From Candidatus Obscuribacterales bacterium (GTDB lineage Bacteria; Cyanobacteriota; Vampirovibrionia; Obscuribacterales; Obscuribacteraceae): 64,000 nt of DNA. Where the stretch lies: the NCBI GenBank assembly GCA_019744775.1, contig JAIETZ010000009.1, positions 1 through 64,000 on the forward strand. The letters are read 5' to 3'. Under the pieces are notes generated by a model that made no database searches, was not told the DNA's origin, and worked only from the letters and a program-made list of their open reading frames with translations. Shown here in pieces: positions 62,501-64,000 of this stretch (within the stretch, counting starts at the first letter, position 1; every line of letters begins with the position of its first letter). A program made the translations under genes and the position numbers.

Positions 62501-63748
62501 ATTTTGCGTTATCGTCAACACATTGCCGTTGGCATCGTAAGTGCTAGAGACGGAATTACCTTCCGGCTGAGTAACTAACACAGGACGTTCCAGTCCGTCG
62601 TAAAGCGTCGTCACAGATTGTCCAAGGGCGTTGGTTGCCTTGACGATATTGCCTTTGGCGTTGAAAAACATCCATCGGCTTGTGTTATTCGGCGCTGTTT
62701 CCTGACTGCGACTGCCTGCTAAGTAAAAGTTCCAGATGTTGTTGTAGGCATCTTTCTGTTGTTTTACTCTGTGCAAGCTGTCGTAGATATTTTCCACAAC
62801 AGGCGAAGTTGGGTTGGCTGGTCGAAAGACTTTGGTCAATCTTCCCCGCTGGTCGTATTGATACGTCGTCTGGTTGTTCAGTGGATCAGTGACCGAGTCC
62901 AAATTGCCGGTAGTGTAATTGATGGCGAAAGCAACTGAGTGGTTGTTGCCATCGTTAACAGAAGCCAGTTGACCATAGCCGTCATAGACAAAGTTGATTT
63001 GTCTGAATCCATTGCTTACCTGCGTCAACCATCCACCAGTGCTATACGTGAAAGCAATAGCATTAGCAGACGGCAGGAATGGGTATTCAATCTTGTTGAT
63101 CGTGCCGTTGGTGTTGAAAGTGAATTTCACCTTCTCTGCCGTCGTCAAAATATATTGACCGGAGGTCAACACAAGTTGAGCAGCACGATTCATTCCAACT
63201 GGTGGCAAGTAACTACCATCTGGCAACAGTGTGAATAGAGCTGTACCACTACCCAACTTCAGACGGACAACATTGTTTATCAACTGTTTGTTCAGGAAGC
63301 ACTGGACAATACAGCTAATGACGACATTGTTGATGGGCAAAGTATTGTCGCTTAATGCAATGTCTCTCGTTACGTATAACGCTACGATTGCTGCAGCAGC
63401 TCCACTTACTTGCTCATCTCCCAAGGCGACGAAGCCTTCGGAGTTAGCCTTCGCGTTCATTTGCCAGTTGTGAGACCAACCAAATCCCATTCCTTGGAAG
63501 GTTAAACGCAATGCCGTGTTATAGCTACGCGTGAATGATAGCGAATACGGTTCGCCCTGATTGCCGACAGTCAAGTCGGTGCTTGAGTATTCGTATCTTC
63601 CATTGTGCATGTTGACGCGTGCGCTTTGATTGGCGCCGACTGCGGGCATCCCGAAGCCGTTGCTTTGGCGCGCAATGAAGTCGTTAATTGCAAACGACCC
63701 AAGTCTTGAGCCACTGATAATCGGAAACTCTCCTGGCAATGTTGACAC
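59579..63748 (-). CDS. RHS-repeat protein with novel C-terminal tip
   Basis: The 1389-residue protein is an RHS/YD-repeat protein. The N-terminal 90 residues hold a DUF6531-like opening (MHNGRYEYSSTDLTV, LSFTRSYNT). Residues about 90-1100 contain YD repeats with many Y-D-x-x-G-R-L/x-T/V motifs (TYQYDQRGRLTKV, YEYDNLRRVSKV), forming the beta-cage shell. The RHS-associated core (GLYFYKARHYSPKIGRFLQPDPIG, then NLYEYAGSNPVNFSDSTGL) ends at about 1146. The last 243 residues (59579-60310) are a variable tip with hydrophobic stretches and a Pro-rich hinge, of no known toxin family. The GTG start has AGGA about 7 nt upstream. No T6SS/VgrG genes are nearby and no signal peptide is evident. Confidence 0.9.
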   Translation of the reverse strand: MSTLPGEFPIISGSRLGSFAINDFIARQSNGFGMPAVGANQSARVNMHNGRYEYSSTDLTVGNQGEPYSLSFTRSYNTALRLTFQGMGFGWSHNWQMNAKANSEGFVALGDEQVSGAAAAIVALYVTRDIALSDNTLPINNVVISCIVQCFLNKQLINNVVRLKLGSGTALFTLLPDGSYLPPVGMNRAAQLVLTSGQYILTTAEKVKFTFNTNGTINKIEYPFLPSANAIAFTYSTGGWLTQVSNGFRQINFVYDGYGQLASVNDGNNHSVAFAINYTTGNLDSVTDPLNNQTTYQYDQRGRLTKVFRPANPTSPVVENIYDSLHRVKQQKDAYNNIWNFYLAGSRSQETAPNNTSRWMFFNAKGNIVKATNALGQSVTTLYDGLERPVLVTQPEGNSVSSTYDANGNVLTITQNPKPSSGLSSRTTTMTYDSTWTSQVATVTDPQSRVTSKSYAGVGQNGAGKVTQVVQPAATIGGTQPTTAYTYNTFGQVLTTTDPTGIVTSNSYDSVTHDLLSTSINPSGLNIQSQFTYDSVGNMLTSTDPKGNVTTTAYNANRQPTQVTGPSPQNQAAYMTYDANGNVIQTRSLASTDSNTQVTTTTFTIDDKVATVVGPVNVGEGSQAIPTRYEYDNLRRVSKVTDALGHAATSTFDAISRPLTSSVDGEVQQTLTYTTNGKVQSVKDANNNTTQYTYDGFDRPIETAYPDSTLESVTYDNLDNVLSATTRAEITYGFAYDRLNRLVTKTPSSGAVVSYTYDLAGRTLTVSTPTVTGDPSTGTFSLAYDAAGRMYQEGYPDGKTVTATMDKNGNVTTLAYPGSGNNVTHVFDQLDRLTSVSGFNASVAFAYDTASRRMSQTNGNGTGQGYSYDKVDNLVGMTIGGLKPNTTLGTPSRVDFGYSRNDAGQSQSKRASNSNFLWQPSLATTITYGSANNLNQYPSVDSATYTYDDNGCLVSDGTNTYAYDLESRLISVTTPSGTVAYKYDPFGRLALKTTSTSATRYLYSGMQRIEEYDNTTGNLLRRYVYGMSLDECLFVVDAGTSTVTYLHGDETGSTILTTDSTGMPTRVNVYAPYGQLVSGSLTDIRIGYTGQFFEVETGLYFYKARHYSPKIGRFLQPDPIGYKGGMNLYEYAGSNPVNFSDSTGLFIEDAIKIGSTLLKGGVSVAASAGSTIGPGTAAFGHGLLLGTGIGLGAYAVGFSLLPIFAFGGMAALAYWTLFGQAAHAAPASTGSAAPVAGAPQAPPPPHLSQSVSERLSLQYQDAHNSSIADIDLRHNAVLVGSASMLMPWPKPMVLGAKGGWTTTGSVVAGKASQILNGLAGIADERFPPGIRVHTPSLWEGGAMSGKISTLARRFTFPIAVGKIVINELARKVELNAENEAFSSTMRQLR

Positions 63749-63783
63749 AAATTCCTATTACATAGAATTGAATAGTTTCCTAG

Positions 63784-64000
63784 ACGGACTACAAATTATG
63801 TTATGAGGAAGATAGCGCTAGTATTACTATTCCTTATTGGCATGAACAGATAGATACTTTGAAGGTTTTTCAAAAAGCCTGGAATTGTTTGGACATTTTT
63901 CAAGATCAAGCTGGCTTATCCGTTTTTGATCCACAGCTCGAGCAAGTTCTAGATTTGAAAACCGACTTTCCTATTGTCGTCAATTCTTATGAACTCTGTA
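63784..64000 (+). CDS. Partial unrecognised ORF running off the window
   Basis: After a TAG at 63781-63783 one frame stays open for 72 codons to the window end and reads like protein: ITIPYWHEQIDTLKVFQKAWNCLD, then GLSVFDPQLEQVLDL (given in pieces; positions 63823-63960). It has no ATG, GTG or early TTG start, so it may be 5'-truncated, use a start I cannot see, or be a pseudogene. It is divergent from the RHS gene. Identity unknown. Confidence 0.5.

Noticed and set aside
1-64000. tRNA, rRNA, CRISPR or prophage attachment sites
   Set aside because: Scanned for the T-loop signature, direct spacer-like repeats and integrase genes; nothing found.

Overview
The window is 64 kb of bacterial chromosome with no rRNA, tRNA or CRISPR array that I can see. 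Many secreted TPR proteins, short intergenic gaps, frequent 1-16 bp gene overlaps, an oxygen-linked enzyme set (Rieske ferredoxin, old yellow enzyme, intradiol dioxygenase) and a cyanobacterial-like ClpC fit a free-living, probably non-photosynthetic relative of Cyanobacteria (Obscuribacterales/Melainabacteria-like). This placement is inference from general appearance, not from a marker gene.

Layout. 0.1-8.5 kb: coaE with a secreted partner, two secreted TPR proteins, a strong promoter driving a structured RNA of about 200 nt (6S-RNA-like) just before tsaE, then topA and a trypsin-like protease. 8.6-14.1 kb: an opine-dehydrogenase-like enzyme overlapping a DMT exporter, convergent with a ClC transporter and a large DUF2339 membrane protein. 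14.2-25.9 kb: a tightly overlapping purine operon purF-E-C-D-N-L-Q-M-H that encodes every step from PRPP to IMP except purB (no purK either), closed by a hairpin at 25954-25988. PurE carries a degenerate second copy of itself, PurC is long and divergent, and FGAM synthase is a PurS-PurL fusion with separate PurQ.

26-38 kb: unrecognised proteins, a fused 5-oxoprolinase/hydantoinase, a membrane-anchored repeat coiled-coil protein, a DUF900-like hydrolase relic, an SDR, a secreted alpha/beta hydrolase, a Rieske ferredoxin and an old yellow enzyme. 38-48.5 kb: an LRV-repeat protein, an OmpR-type two-component pair, a hicBA toxin-antitoxin pair with a frameshifted toxin, two unknown genes, an intradiol dioxygenase with an XRE regulator, a GHL10 glycosidase and a TPR protein, several with clear terminators. 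48.9-51.5 kb: clpC.

51.5-64 kb looks like an accessory region: a signal-peptidase-I homologue without its catalytic Ser and Lys, a four-helix membrane protein, a monofunctional GT51 transglycosylase, three membrane-anchored proteins that share a repeated domain, an IS3 remnant, decayed ORFs, a DUF1493 acyl-carrier-like protein and a 1389-residue RHS protein with a novel membrane-spanning tip. A short palindromic repeat family (core GGGCGCAT-3 nt-ATGCGCCC) occurs three times between genes (7.45, 33.3 and 43.7 kb). The most distinctive observations are the pseudo-signal-peptidase island, the RHS tip, the PurE tandem, the 6S-like RNA and the dispersed palindromes.
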